Source: a virus
Reading direction: 5' to 3' (one strand)
Length of the DNA: 64,000 nucleotides
Virus record (IMG/VR): IMGVR_UViG_3300043449_002292
Span: 1-64,000 of that record
The notes beneath the pieces are model-generated. The model made no database searches. It saw only the letters and a list, made by a program, of their open reading frames with translations, and was not told the origin of the DNA. This document shows, piece by piece, positions 50,583 through 58,609 of the stretch (the first letter of the stretch is position 1; every line of letters begins with the position of its first letter). Position numbers and translations under genes: made by a program.

Positions 50583-52715
50583 TTACAGCTTCTGGACGAC
50601 GAGCTGGTCACCAATCTCGACCGCGAAGGCGAACTTCACGCCAGCCTTGCCACCGTCGAACGAGTAGTCGGCGGAAGCAGGGGCCGCGAGCTCGGCCACG
50701 GAGCCGGAGCGGAGCAGCTGACCGTTGAAGAACACCATGGAGTTGTCCTTCGTGAGACCCGCGAAGGTCAGATCGCCCATGCCGGCGCCCGCGGTGACGT
50801 CGACAGCGGTCTCGGCTGCAACACCGGCCGCCGCGACGAAGAACGCCTTCTCGGCGCCGCCGCCCGCGGCGATCGCGTTGAACGCGCCGAGGATGGAGTC
50901 GACGGTCGGGTAGGACGTCGCGAAGGTCGCCCACTCACCGGAGTTCGCGAGCTTGAGGCCGGAGGTCGCGCTGTTGAGCAGCTGTGAACCACGGTAAGCA
51001 TCGTCGAACTTGATGAAGCCAGCAGCCACCGAGGAGCTCATGATGAAGTCACCGCTGCCGCCCTTCGTGACGCGCTGCTCGCCGCTGCGGTCGAGCGTTA
51101 GGCCATCGGCGCCGTTGAGGTTCGCCTTGACGCCCCACATCTCGGACCAGCGGTCGGTCGAGAGACCAACCTTGAACGCATTGGGGACGGAGGGCTTCAG
51201 CGAGCCGGAGATCGTCATCAGGTCGACGAAGTTGTAGGTGAGGCCCGCCTCATCCTTCATCGCGCCGGTGGCGTCGACGACGTAGAGGCGCTGCTGAGTG
51301 TCACCATCGATCTTGATCTGATTCGCGGTCACGCCGGCGTTGAAGTCAGCAACAGCACCGTTGACCGTCAGGCCGTTTCCGATGAGGGCCGCACCGCCGA
51401 TGTCGAGACCGGCCGAGCCGCTGATACCGCCCGCGACGGCGAGCTTCCCGCCGTCGAAGGTGAGGCTCGCCTCATCCTTGATCTCGTTCGACGGGCCGAC
51501 GATGTAGAGGCGCTGGGGCACGTCACCGTCGATCTTCATCTCAGGAGCGGAGACACTCACGGCAGAGCGGATCGCGCCTGAGCCGCTAATCGCCTGGTTG
51601 AACTCCCAGCCAGCCGAGGAGTTGTTCCAGATGATGGTCTTGTCGGTGGCTCCCCTGAGGGTGATACCGCCGCCAGCTGCAGTCACGTCCGTCGGGGTAG
51701 CGACAGAACCGAGCTCGACGTTCTTGTCATCGACCGTGAGGGTCGTTGAGTTCACCGTTGTGGTCGTTCCATTGACAGTGAGGTCACCCGCGACCGTGAG
51801 GTGCGAGGAGACGCTCATCGCGCCGGTGACGAAGAGCGTCGAACCGTCGAAGTTGAGGTTCGCCTCATCCTTCATCGATCCATCAGCATCGACGATGTAG
51901 AGGCGCTGGGCCACGTCGCTGTCGATCTTGATCGCGGAGGCGGAGAGCGTTCCGGCCACGTCAACGATGCCGGCGAAGTCAGCCTTGCCGGTCACGTCGA
52001 GAGTGCCACCAACGGTAGCAGCGCCGTCGACTGCAACCGAGGCGCCCTGGAGGGCTCCCGAGCCGCTGACAACGCCGACGACCGCGAGTTTGCTACCGTC
52101 GAAGGTGAGGCTCGAGGTGTCCGCGATCTCGTTGGATGCACCGACGAGGTAGAGGTTACCAGCCACGTCACCGTCGATCTTGATCTCGTTGGCGGTGATA
52201 CCGGCGTTGAAGTCAGCGACAGCGCCGGAGACGGTCATTCCGTTTCCGATCGTCGCTGCGCCGTCGACCGCGACGGAAGCGCCCTGGAGGGCGCCTGAGC
52301 CGCTGACGATTCCGACGACCGAGAGCTTGTCGCCGCTGGCGTCGTAAACGAGGCCTGCATCATTCGCGAGGTCGCCGGACACGGACGCGAAGACGAGGGA
52401 GCCTGCTCCTGCGGTGAGATTCTCAACGCGGGCGGCCGAACCGGTGATCGAGCCAACGACGTCGAGGTCCTTGAGGACTTCCATCTTGGCGGCGGGGGCC
52501 GAGGCGCTGATGTGCGCGGCGAGGTCGAGGAGCTGAACGTTTACGAATGAACCCTCCTGCTCCTTCCACTCAGCGCCGATGATGCTGCCGATCTGCTCGG
52601 TAAGAGCCTCGATATCGCCGGCGAGCGTCCCGAGCTCGAGCTCGGACTTGATCTGCTCGGCGCGGATCTTCGTCATGGATCCCGCGCGGGTATCCAGATC
52701 TGTTCTGTTAGCCAT
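50583..52715 (-). CDS. Tail-fibre/virion surface protein with internal repeats, 710 aa
   Basis: Contains at least three long repeats of about 60-100 residues (IKIDGD...LY.V......D...L.FDG.KL.VVG, then VSGSGALQGASVAVDGAAT) and the block VNGTTTTVNSTTLTVDDKNV, followed by ELGSVATPT, which is common in T4-like and cyanophage fibre proteins. The C-terminus SMVFFNGQLLRSGSVAEL... SADYSFDGG is the same 'FNGQLL' module found in the next structural gene. Beta-rich with trimeric-fibre character. ATG with AAAGGAAAG; leader about 140 bases. Confidence 0.85.
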   Translation of the reverse strand: MANRTDLDTRAGSMTKIRAEQIKSELELGTLAGDIEALTEQIGSIIGAEWKEQEGSFVNVQLLDLAAHISASAPAAKMEVLKDLDVVGSITGSAARVENLTAGAGSLVFASVSGDLANDAGLVYDASGDKLSVVGIVSGSGALQGASVAVDGAATIGNGMTVSGAVADFNAGITANEIKIDGDVAGNLYLVGASNEIADTSSLTFDGSKLAVVGVVSGSGALQGASVAVDGAATVGGTLDVTGKADFAGIVDVAGTLSASAIKIDSDVAQRLYIVDADGSMKDEANLNFDGSTLFVTGAMSVSSHLTVAGDLTVNGTTTTVNSTTLTVDDKNVELGSVATPTDVTAAGGGITLRGATDKTIIWNNSSAGWEFNQAISGSGAIRSAVSVSAPEMKIDGDVPQRLYIVGPSNEIKDEASLTFDGGKLAVAGGISGSAGLDIGGAALIGNGLTVNGAVADFNAGVTANQIKIDGDTQQRLYVVDATGAMKDEAGLTYNFVDLMTISGSLKPSVPNAFKVGLSTDRWSEMWGVKANLNGADGLTLDRSGEQRVTKGGSGDFIMSSSVAAGFIKFDDAYRGSQLLNSATSGLKLANSGEWATFATSYPTVDSILGAFNAIAAGGGAEKAFFVAAAGVAAETAVDVTAGAGMGDLTFAGLTKDNSMVFFNGQLLRSGSVAELAAPASADYSFDGGKAGVKFAFAVEIGDQLVVQKL

Positions 52716-52946
52716 TTTTTCTTTCCTTTAGTTAGAGAAATACACAAACATGCGATCATTTCCACCACCATTGGGGAAGTTGATCACGATCTCTAATCAA
52801 ACGGAACAGGCGTCGGGATCGGTGCGCCATGCGCATGGGATCCTGCCTTCGAGATTAAATATTCCCGAAACGTAAATTAACGAAAATTAACGCAAAAAAA
52901 ATCGAAAAAAATTTAACGTTTCTCTAAACCAACGTGCTGATCACTA
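52716..52946. other. AT-rich intergenic region with repeats
   Basis: A 231-base gap, the longest non-coding stretch of the window. It holds a late motif (52856), a tandem AAATTAACG direct repeat near 52875-52895 and its near-inverse TTTAACGTTT near 52910, then A-runs. No short gene was found. Probably a regulatory leader for the fibre gene. Confidence 0.6.
52856..52862 (-). promoter_or_regulatory. Late-type motif ATATTTA
   Basis: ATATTTA about 140 bases before the fibre gene start, giving a long 5' leader. Confidence 0.45.
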
Positions 52947-53168
52947 TCAAGCACCGTAGAGGGCCTTCTTGAGAGCCCGCACCTGGGCATCGTAAGCGCT
53001 GAACTCACCGTTCACGAACTCGAGGGCGAGCGCAGCGCAGCCACCATCGAGATCATCGAACTCGAACCTAAACTTCCCGCCTGCTCCCTTTCCCGCGCTG
53101 AGCAGTTTCCTGCCGCGCAGCTTTAGGAACGCTGCCATCGCGAGATCTGATGTCGTGTAGCTCTGCAT
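52947..53168 (-). CDS. Hypothetical protein, 73 aa
   Basis: Start ATG 53166-53168 after ACGGAGCAGAATC; begins MQSYTTSDLAMAAFLKLRGR and has a GAGGKFRFEFDDLDGG segment. Sits between structural genes with a late motif 30 bases upstream. No family recognised. Confidence 0.66.
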   Translation of the reverse strand: MQSYTTSDLAMAAFLKLRGRKLLSAGKGAGGKFRFEFDDLDGGCAALALEFVNGEFSAYDAQVRALKKALYGA

Positions 53169-53198
53169 GATTCTGCTCCGTCCTACCTTTACTGCTGC

Positions 53199-53205
53199 TA
53201 AATAT
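53199..53205 (-). promoter_or_regulatory. Late-type motif ATATTTA
   Basis: ATATTTA 30 bases before the start at 53168. Confidence 0.5.
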
Positions 53206-53241
53206 TGGTTCCTAAACCTGCGAAAATGCTTATTTTGAAAA

Positions 53242-54180
53242 TTATGCGACGTAAGAATACGTTGCCCTGATGACGTCGGAGACCAGCAGGTTACGTGCGA
53301 AGGTGACGCTGCCACCGGACAGGGAGTAGTCATGATCCTGGCCCTGGGTGAGCAGCTGACCGTTCAGGAACAGCATGAGGGAGCTCGCAGGATCGGGGTC
53401 CTGTGGTAGTGTCAGACCCGTCACCTCGTTATTCACGACGGTGATGCTGGCTGGCTCAACAGCGAGAGCGAAGAGCTTCGTCGTTACCTGCCGCGAGTAC
53501 ATCGCCCTGAGAACGTCGGTCTGGACGGGCGCGACCTCGTTGATGAACGTGACAGTGTTGCCTGACAGGCTGAAGTCGGATCCGAGCGTCAGGAGCTGAC
53601 CGTTCAACCACAGCATGAGTGATCCAGCGTCGATCGACTGGTTCGGCAGGGTGAAGATCGTGTTGACACCATCGCGGATACCGACGGGCTCGGCGTTGAG
53701 GACGAGATCGGTCACCGTGCCGGAGCGGGCCTGACCGGACAGCGAGACCTGAACCTGGCCGTTCGACCCCGTCGAAACGAGGACACCCTCGCCGCCGATG
53801 AGGTAGGGTGTCGATCCGTCGGACAGGGTTGTTAACGACCCGCTCAGGCCGTTCGTGGCGACTACGGGACCCGTGAACGTCGCGCCTGACAGCTGCGCCA
53901 GTCCCGTAGGATCGAGATTGCCTCCGGAAGCGAATTCCACCAGATCGCCATCCGCCGTGCCATCACGAAACCAGTATTTCTTCGAGACCCCGCCGATGAT
54001 GAGACGAACCTCCATCGACTGGAAACGAACGCCAGCCGGGATCGCCTCGACGGCAGCCGCCTTCGCAGCGGATGCGGTCGCTCCGACATACGGGCCCGAC
54101 CATGCGTCAACCGGCGCCGGGTTGACAGGTTGCAGACCGTAGGGAAGCTGCAGGCCAGCGTATGGAACGAGAGCGCTCAT
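53242..54180 (-). CDS. Virion structural protein, tail-associated, 312 aa
   Basis: Two copies of the module 'LMLWLNGQLLTLGSDFSLSG' / 'LMLFLNGQLLTQGQDHDYSL', each about 70 residues, the same module that ends the 710 aa fibre. Central Ser/Thr/Gly-rich beta segments (STPYLIGGEGVLVSTGSNGQ, paralleled in the 676 aa protein as MVAGQGISITTGSTGQ). Likely a fibre or tail-tip component. ATGA overlap with the 676 aa fibre gene, so co-made. Confidence 0.78.
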   Translation of the reverse strand: MSALVPYAGLQLPYGLQPVNPAPVDAWSGPYVGATASAAKAAAVEAIPAGVRFQSMEVRLIIGGVSKKYWFRDGTADGDLVEFASGGNLDPTGLAQLSGATFTGPVVATNGLSGSLTTLSDGSTPYLIGGEGVLVSTGSNGQVQVSLSGQARSGTVTDLVLNAEPVGIRDGVNTIFTLPNQSIDAGSLMLWLNGQLLTLGSDFSLSGNTVTFINEVAPVQTDVLRAMYSRQVTTKLFALAVEPASITVVNNEVTGLTLPQDPDPASSLMLFLNGQLLTQGQDHDYSLSGGSVTFARNLLVSDVIRATYSYVA

Positions 54181-56207
54181 GATCTAGTCACCCGGTGCTC
54201 ATGACTGTTCGGACTGTACGATTCAGCGTTCGTCATCGTATAAACATCGTAGGAGGTTGCCGTCCCACCTGAATCGAGGACGTTAAAGGTCGACTTCAAG
54301 TAACTAGTGGTGATGTTCGCGTTCAACGCGTCAACGTCAATGACAGACGTCAATCCCGTTCCCGCGGGCAGTGCAAATGAGAAGATCCTGTTAATCGTAC
54401 CCGTACTGATGGAGAAGGGATTGCTGCCGTCCGTGAAGATCTTACCCGACAGACCACGGACATCATTCGAGCTCAGCGGGGCCTGCTCAACCGACCCAAA
54501 GAAGATGAGGTTCAGGAAGGATACGACGGTCACGGCGCTCGTGACACCCGCGGAGGAGAGGTGCTGCTGGTAGGTATCGATCACTCGGACGCGGTAACGG
54601 ATGGATGTCGAAGATTTCAGGTTCTGGTCGTTGTGGTTGAAGAGTGTGATGTTGGAAGTTCCCGGTCCGACAGATACAGGGTTCACGTTCAGGTCGATCC
54701 AAGTGTTTCCGTCCGTCGAGTACTGCAGCACGTAACTCACGAGGTTCACCAATGGGCTGATGCGTGTGATGGTTCCCGTGAGGTTGGAGGAAATATTGCC
54801 CTTCTCACGCTTCAGATTCGCTTCGATCTGCTCAAGGGACGCTCCTGCGACTGCGAGGGCGATCGTCGGCACCTGGTAGGCAGCAGGTGTCAGGTTCAGG
54901 GTCGCTGTTGCGGTAGCGCCGACTGAATCGGTGACCGTGTATCGATAGTTGAAGGCGGCGGTATTGAATGCCGTATCCGACAACGTGTGCGTGAAGCTTG
55001 ACGCAGATGAGGTCGACGTGCTTAGGGTCGTCCACCCTCCAGCGCCGCCCCGGCGCCATTCGAGGACGGCGGCGCTGACCGTCGCATTCAGGCTGTTTAT
55101 GGTGTGTGAGAAGTTGATGACGTTGCTGATGTTTGTCTGGTTGAAAGAGATCGTCGTGGATGACGTCAGACCCACCGTCGGGTTGATAGGCTCCACCGTC
55201 GCGAGGGCGAGGACCTCGGCCGCCGTCTTCCCAGTTGCGGGGATGGTATCACCCGACGCATAGCGGCCGAATGTCTTGCCACCCGAGAGGCTCACCACGA
55301 GATCATTCTGGAACACCGTCTCGCTCTGACCCCCGCCGGTCGTCGCGATCGTTATTTGACCTGTTGATCCTGTCGTGATCGAGATACCTTGGCCCGCGAC
55401 CATATAGTCGCTGCCATCGTAAAGCTTGGTCAGTGAGCCAGTAAGACTGGTGACAGAGATGTCACCGCCTGTGATGCTGACACTTCCGGAGTTCTGCGTT
55501 GCTATGGATCCAAGACCCAGGTTCGTCCGAGCGGTGGCTGCGTCTGAGGCACCGGTACCACCATCCGCTATGGCAAGATCCGTAATACCCGAGATCGTCC
55601 CACCTGTGATGGTGACGCTGTTCGAGTTTTGGGTGGATATTGTTCCCAGTCCGAGATTAGTTCGAGCTGTCGAGGCTGACGTCGCTCCCGTACCTCCGTT
55701 CGCAACTGTGACCGGTGTTGAGAGAGCAACAGTCACCGTAGATCCTGCACCGCCATCCGTGATGGTGATGCCAGTTCCTGCCTGAATCCTCGAAGTCAGA
55801 TACGATGGATCGACGCTGAGGGATAGTAAGCCACTCGGATCAGCGACCCCGACAAGACCGCTCCCATCCTCTACGCTCACGCCAGCTGATAGGGATGCAA
55901 GGTACGTTTCGTCAAGCGAAATGGTCGCGCTCCCATCGCTACCGGTCACGACGAGGGTTCCAGCTCCGGGTTTTATCGCTGACGTGCCGTCGAGGAGCGT
56001 TAGGGCACCCTTGCATCCCTCATCGATCGTCAGTCGACCCGTGATATACTCGTCGCCCTCGATCCTTAAGGACGCGCGCTTGTAGCCCTCCAGACCGATC
56101 TGGAGCTCATGCGGAGCAATCACCTTCGTGATGTCCAGCGTGCGCTTGTTTTTAACTACGACGAAGTCTTTCTTATCGACCTCACGTCTATCAATCTGCG
56201 TCGACAT
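54177..56207 (-). CDS. Tail-fibre protein with ARTNLGLG repeats, 676 aa
   Basis: Two GGTGAT/S.ASTARTNLGLG-type repeats (residues about 165-190 and 210-240), the hallmark of phage side-tail-fibre proteins, plus VAGQGISITTGSTGQITIAT shared with the neighbour. An Ig-like or FN3-like region follows (STTISFNQTNISNVINFSHT to ATATLNLTPA). Probably a receptor-binding fibre. Late motif ATATTTA only 7 bases before the ATG, so nearly leaderless. Confidence 0.85.
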   Translation of the reverse strand: MSTQIDRREVDKKDFVVVKNKRTLDITKVIAPHELQIGLEGYKRASLRIEGDEYITGRLTIDEGCKGALTLLDGTSAIKPGAGTLVVTGSDGSATISLDETYLASLSAGVSVEDGSGLVGVADPSGLLSLSVDPSYLTSRIQAGTGITITDGGAGSTVTVALSTPVTVANGGTGATSASTARTNLGLGTISTQNSNSVTITGGTISGITDLAIADGGTGASDAATARTNLGLGSIATQNSGSVSITGGDISVTSLTGSLTKLYDGSDYMVAGQGISITTGSTGQITIATTGGGQSETVFQNDLVVSLSGGKTFGRYASGDTIPATGKTAAEVLALATVEPINPTVGLTSSTTISFNQTNISNVINFSHTINSLNATVSAAVLEWRRGGAGGWTTLSTSTSSASSFTHTLSDTAFNTAAFNYRYTVTDSVGATATATLNLTPAAYQVPTIALAVAGASLEQIEANLKREKGNISSNLTGTITRISPLVNLVSYVLQYSTDGNTWIDLNVNPVSVGPGTSNITLFNHNDQNLKSSTSIRYRVRVIDTYQQHLSSAGVTSAVTVVSFLNLIFFGSVEQAPLSSNDVRGLSGKIFTDGSNPFSISTGTINRIFSFALPAGTGLTSVIDVDALNANITTSYLKSTFNVLDSGGTATSYDVYTMTNAESYSPNSHEHRVTRS

Positions 56208-56214
56208 TCAGACC

Positions 56215-56221
56215 TAAATAT
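56215..56221 (-). promoter_or_regulatory. Late-type motif ATATTTA
   Basis: ATATTTA 7 bases before the fibre ATG at 56207, immediately after the terminator hairpin at 56224. Confidence 0.55.
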
Positions 56222-56223
56222 GA

Positions 56224-56249
56224 CAAGGGACCGAATCGTCGGTCCCTTG
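56224..56249 (-). terminator. Hairpin between dUTPase and fibre genes
   Basis: Perfect 11-base stem CAAGGGACCGA / TCGGTCCCTTG with a 4-base loop, right after the stop of the dUTPase-like gene. No U-tract, but the position fits a terminator. Confidence 0.65.
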
Positions 56250-56256
56250 CTCTCAT

Positions 56257-56640
56257 TCAGTATCCGTCTTTTAGTCTTCGACAGATTTTCTCGTGCTTCT
56301 TGAGGTATGCTTCATGCAGCTCATCAGGAGTGACACCCACGAGCTTCAGTGTCGTAAAGAAGTACTTCATCGCATCGACGATCTCCTCAAGGAATGCCTC
56401 ACGATCGAGATGAGGAACGTCGGTCTGACGATGAGGCTTGGCATTCTTCAGCTCCTGCAGAGCCTCGAACATCTCCTCCACACCGCGAAGGGTCACGTCA
56501 CGGACAAGCGTCTGTGATTGCTTCGTCGAGAGATCGATCGGCCACTGGGGGTAGTAACCCTCGAAGCGTTCACAAAGGAGCTGCATGAACTCCTCGCGAA
56601 GCTCGAACATCTGATCGAGCTTGTCAGTTGACGTCGACAT
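56257..56640 (-). CDS. All-alpha dUTPase-like (MazG-type) NTP pyrophosphatase, 127 aa
   Basis: KLDQMFELREEFMQLLCERF...RGVEEMFEALQELKNAK and AFLEEIVDAMKYFFTTLKLV then ELHEAYLKKHEKICRRL has the ExxE ... ExxD helix pattern of dimeric dUTPases and MazG-like pyrophosphatases. It would remove dUTP (or another dNTP) and supply dUMP. Start ATG 56638-56640; the longer open frame upstream overlaps its neighbour. Overlaps the upstream gene by 17 bases. Confidence 0.78.
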   Translation of the reverse strand: MSTSTDKLDQMFELREEFMQLLCERFEGYYPQWPIDLSTKQSQTLVRDVTLRGVEEMFEALQELKNAKPHRQTDVPHLDREAFLEEIVDAMKYFFTTLKLVGVTPDELHEAYLKKHEKICRRLKDGY

Positions 56641-56866
56641 TCGCCATGCCCTCGGCGGCGAGCTCATCAGCCTTGTCCGAGAGACGCTGAACAGCATCCA
56701 GGAAGGCCTGATTGTCAGCGTCGTTGATCATGAGCTTGCTCCCGTCGACCGTCAGTCGAAGGGTCCTGAGATTATCGATGATGTCAGTTCCAGTCAGCAG
56801 GGCGAGCTGAAGAAGGTCGACGATGCGGACGATAGCCTGATCAGAAAGTGTAACTGTCTCGTTCAT
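56624..56866 (-). CDS. Hypothetical protein, 80 aa
   Basis: Start ATG 56864-56866 after CAGGAGAAATCAA. MNETVTLSDQAIVRIVDLLQ LALLTGTDIIDNLRTLRL-type small phage protein seen in other large phages; helical then acidic. ATTACAAT leader motif 17 bases upstream. Function unknown. Confidence 0.68.
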   Translation of the reverse strand: MNETVTLSDQAIVRIVDLLQLALLTGTDIIDNLRTLRLTVDGSKLMINDADNQAFLDAVQRLSDKADELAAEGMANVDVN

Positions 56867-56883
56867 TTGATTTCTCCTGTTAG

Positions 56884-56891
56884 ATTGTAAT
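56884..56891 (-). promoter_or_regulatory. ATTACAAT leader motif
   Basis: ATTACAAT with CAGGAGAAATCAAATG downstream; third example of the layout seen at 11241 and 26519. Confidence 0.4.
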
Positions 56892-56916
56892 AGAAGCTGA
56901 GGAGGTTTATAGGAAG

Positions 56917-57726
56917 CTAGTTCTGTCTTGTCGGCGCCCACCAGGTGGTTCGACCGTCGAGTGTCTCTTCCCTGATTACCTCTTCTCCATCTTCGTCTTT
57001 AGTTCTTCCATAGCAGAGAAAAGCTTCTCCGTAGCCACCCTCGTTGTTATCAAAGTCCTTATATGATTTGATCGTTGCCCCCTGAGACTGGTATGAATCC
57101 CGGAGCACTCTCTTGATGCTGTCATTGAGAGCTTCGAACTCCTCTAGACTCAGGGAATCAACCTTTCGGTGCGGAGAGAGCCGGGCAAGCCAGAGCGAAT
57201 CGGCCTTCACGTAATTACCAACGCCAGCGATGATCCCCTGATCCATCACCGCCTCGGCAAGGGTCCACTTCGGTTTCTTCAAGAGGGACTCCTGGAACCG
57301 CTCATGGCTCACGTCCTCGGCCAGCATGTCAGGACCCAGGGTCCTTAGCTTGTCAGCCAGCTTCCGCCGCCCCCGGACCCACTTCAGAGTCCCAAAGTTA
57401 CGGGTGTCATTGTAGTAGACATCCGTTCCATCGTCGAGGCTCAGACGCATTCTGGCGTGGCGCGATGCACTTCGTGACCAATGACCCGTCATGCCCAGAG
57501 TCGACCAGATCGAGGAGTCCCCGCCGTCGAGCAGGATGTAGATGAACTTGCCATGGCACCCAGCGCCGACGATCCGCTTGGGCAGCTCAGAAACAAGTTC
57601 GTCGTAACCGTCGAAGGGTCGCTTATCGTAGCGTCCTGACAGGATCTTCAAACCCACGATCGTTCGGTCTGTGAGAGCTCGAGCGAGACCCTCGGCAGCG
57701 AGCTTGCATTCGGGACCTTCAGGCAC
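56917..57726 (-). CDS. Fpg/Nei-family DNA glycosylase without zinc finger Cys, 269 aa
   Basis: Mature N-terminus PEGPE (P2 the Schiff-base nucleophile, E3 catalytic), HGKFIYILLDGG with K60, TLGMTGHW, and the H2TH domain ending IIAGVGNYVKADSLWLARLS. The C-terminal hairpin keeps FLCYGRTKDEDG...GRTTWWAPTRQ but only one of the four zinc Cys, a 'zincless finger' as in some Nei-like enzymes. Removes oxidised bases. GTG start with GGGGGTGGCAA; overlaps the MBD4-like gene by 8 bases. Confidence 0.88.
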   Translation of the reverse strand: MPEGPECKLAAEGLARALTDRTIVGLKILSGRYDKRPFDGYDELVSELPKRIVGAGCHGKFIYILLDGGDSSIWSTLGMTGHWSRSASRHARMRLSLDDGTDVYYNDTRNFGTLKWVRGRRKLADKLRTLGPDMLAEDVSHERFQESLLKKPKWTLAEAVMDQGIIAGVGNYVKADSLWLARLSPHRKVDSLSLEEFEALNDSIKRVLRDSYQSQGATIKSYKDFDNNEGGYGEAFLCYGRTKDEDGEEVIREETLDGRTTWWAPTRQN

Positions 57727-58144
57727 TTGCCACCCCCAGGGTCTTCATCAGATGATGATGGTAATCATTGAGAGCGTGATCGTTCGGTTGCACGGCGCGC
57801 CAATCGCCGAGGATGAAGATCCGATAAGCGTCATCACCGTACTTGCCGATACCGTGGAGCTCCTTAGCCTGCTTCCAGCCGCCCGCAGCATACTCAGCCG
57901 ACATCCGCTTGAGGGTCTGCGTTCGCTTCCGCTGCATGCCGAGCGGCCGGATGAGATCCTCGAGGTCAGCGTCCGGTGCTGTTGCAAGCGCCTGTGGTGT
58001 GGGCCAGCGTTGGAACATCTCCTCGACGACGGGTTCCATCTGAGCACGCTTCGTGAGATTGAGGCACAGGCAGCAGACGAGGATCTTCCAGCCGTCTGGC
58101 CAGTACTTCTCCTGAATGAGACCGAATTTAGGTGGAATCCACAT
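57719..58144 (-). CDS. MBD4-like HhH-GPD DNA glycosylase, 141 aa
   Basis: KELHGIGKYGDDAYRIFILG followed by DWRAVQPNDHALNDYHHHL closely matches the glycosylase domain of eukaryotic MBD4 (..LHGIGKYGNDSYRIF..W..V.P.DH.LN.YH..L), including the catalytic Asp (D122) and HhH hairpin. VCCLCLNLTKRAQMEPVV and LIRPLGMQRKRTQTLKR also fit. MBD4 removes T, U and 5-hydroxymethyl-U opposite G. The domain is complete, without a methyl-CpG-binding part. Coupled to the Fpg/Nei gene. Confidence 0.86.
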   Translation of the reverse strand: MWIPPKFGLIQEKYWPDGWKILVCCLCLNLTKRAQMEPVVEEMFQRWPTPQALATAPDADLEDLIRPLGMQRKRTQTLKRMSAEYAAGGWKQAKELHGIGKYGDDAYRIFILGDWRAVQPNDHALNDYHHHLMKTLGVASA

Positions 58145-58184
58145 GTATAGATTCTACCTGAAATTTTAAGTTTTACAGGATCGA

Positions 58185-58562
58185 CTACCCGACTCCTACG
58201 AAGCCGTTTGAACCCGTGATGGTCAGGAAATTCCTGGTTGGAATGCCCGTGAGCCCCGCGATAACCGAATACGATATCGAGGCAGCGGTTGAGCTCGAGA
58301 GGAACAAGGTATCCGTTCTAATTTCACCAGTATAGCTGCTTCCCGACGGAACCGAGAAGTAGTTCGTTCCCTTGACGCCAGCTTCAGTAAACCCAAACCT
58401 GAGTGTCAATGAGCTGTTATTCTGTATCGTGAAGAAGCGGGTTACAAACGGGAAACTTACCTGGTTCACAGTCGTAACCGTCGAAGACGTTACGAATGGA
58501 ACTGCCGAAACCTGATAGGCTGGGACGAAACCCTCATGCATCGATGGATTATTCAAGCTCAT
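58185..58562 (-). CDS. Virion structural protein, paralogue of the gene at 13867, 125 aa
   Basis: MSLNNPSMHEGFVPAYQVSA, PFVTRFFTIQN and VIAGLTGIPTRNFLTITGSN correspond to the 132 aa protein at 13867-14265 over the full length. Beta-rich capsid or fibre-base protein. Late motif ATATTTA lies 16 bases upstream. The two copies are 44 kb apart, so this is an old duplication. Confidence 0.78.
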   Translation of the reverse strand: MSLNNPSMHEGFVPAYQVSAVPFVTSSTVTTVNQVSFPFVTRFFTIQNNSSLTLRFGFTEAGVKGTNYFSVPSGSSYTGEIRTDTLFLSSSTAASISYSVIAGLTGIPTRNFLTITGSNGFVGVG

Positions 58563-58578
58563 GACATCTCACTGAGCT

Positions 58579-58585
58579 TAAATAT
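58579..58585 (-). promoter_or_regulatory. Late-type motif ATATTTA
   Basis: ATATTTA 16 bases before the start at 58562. Confidence 0.55.
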
Positions 58586-58609
58586 CACGCGCGTACAAAG
58601 CTGACAGTC

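Noticed and set aside
51801-52298. Plus-strand open frame opposite the fibre gene
   Set aside because: Shadow of the repetitive 710 aa fibre gene; repeats create long spurious frames.
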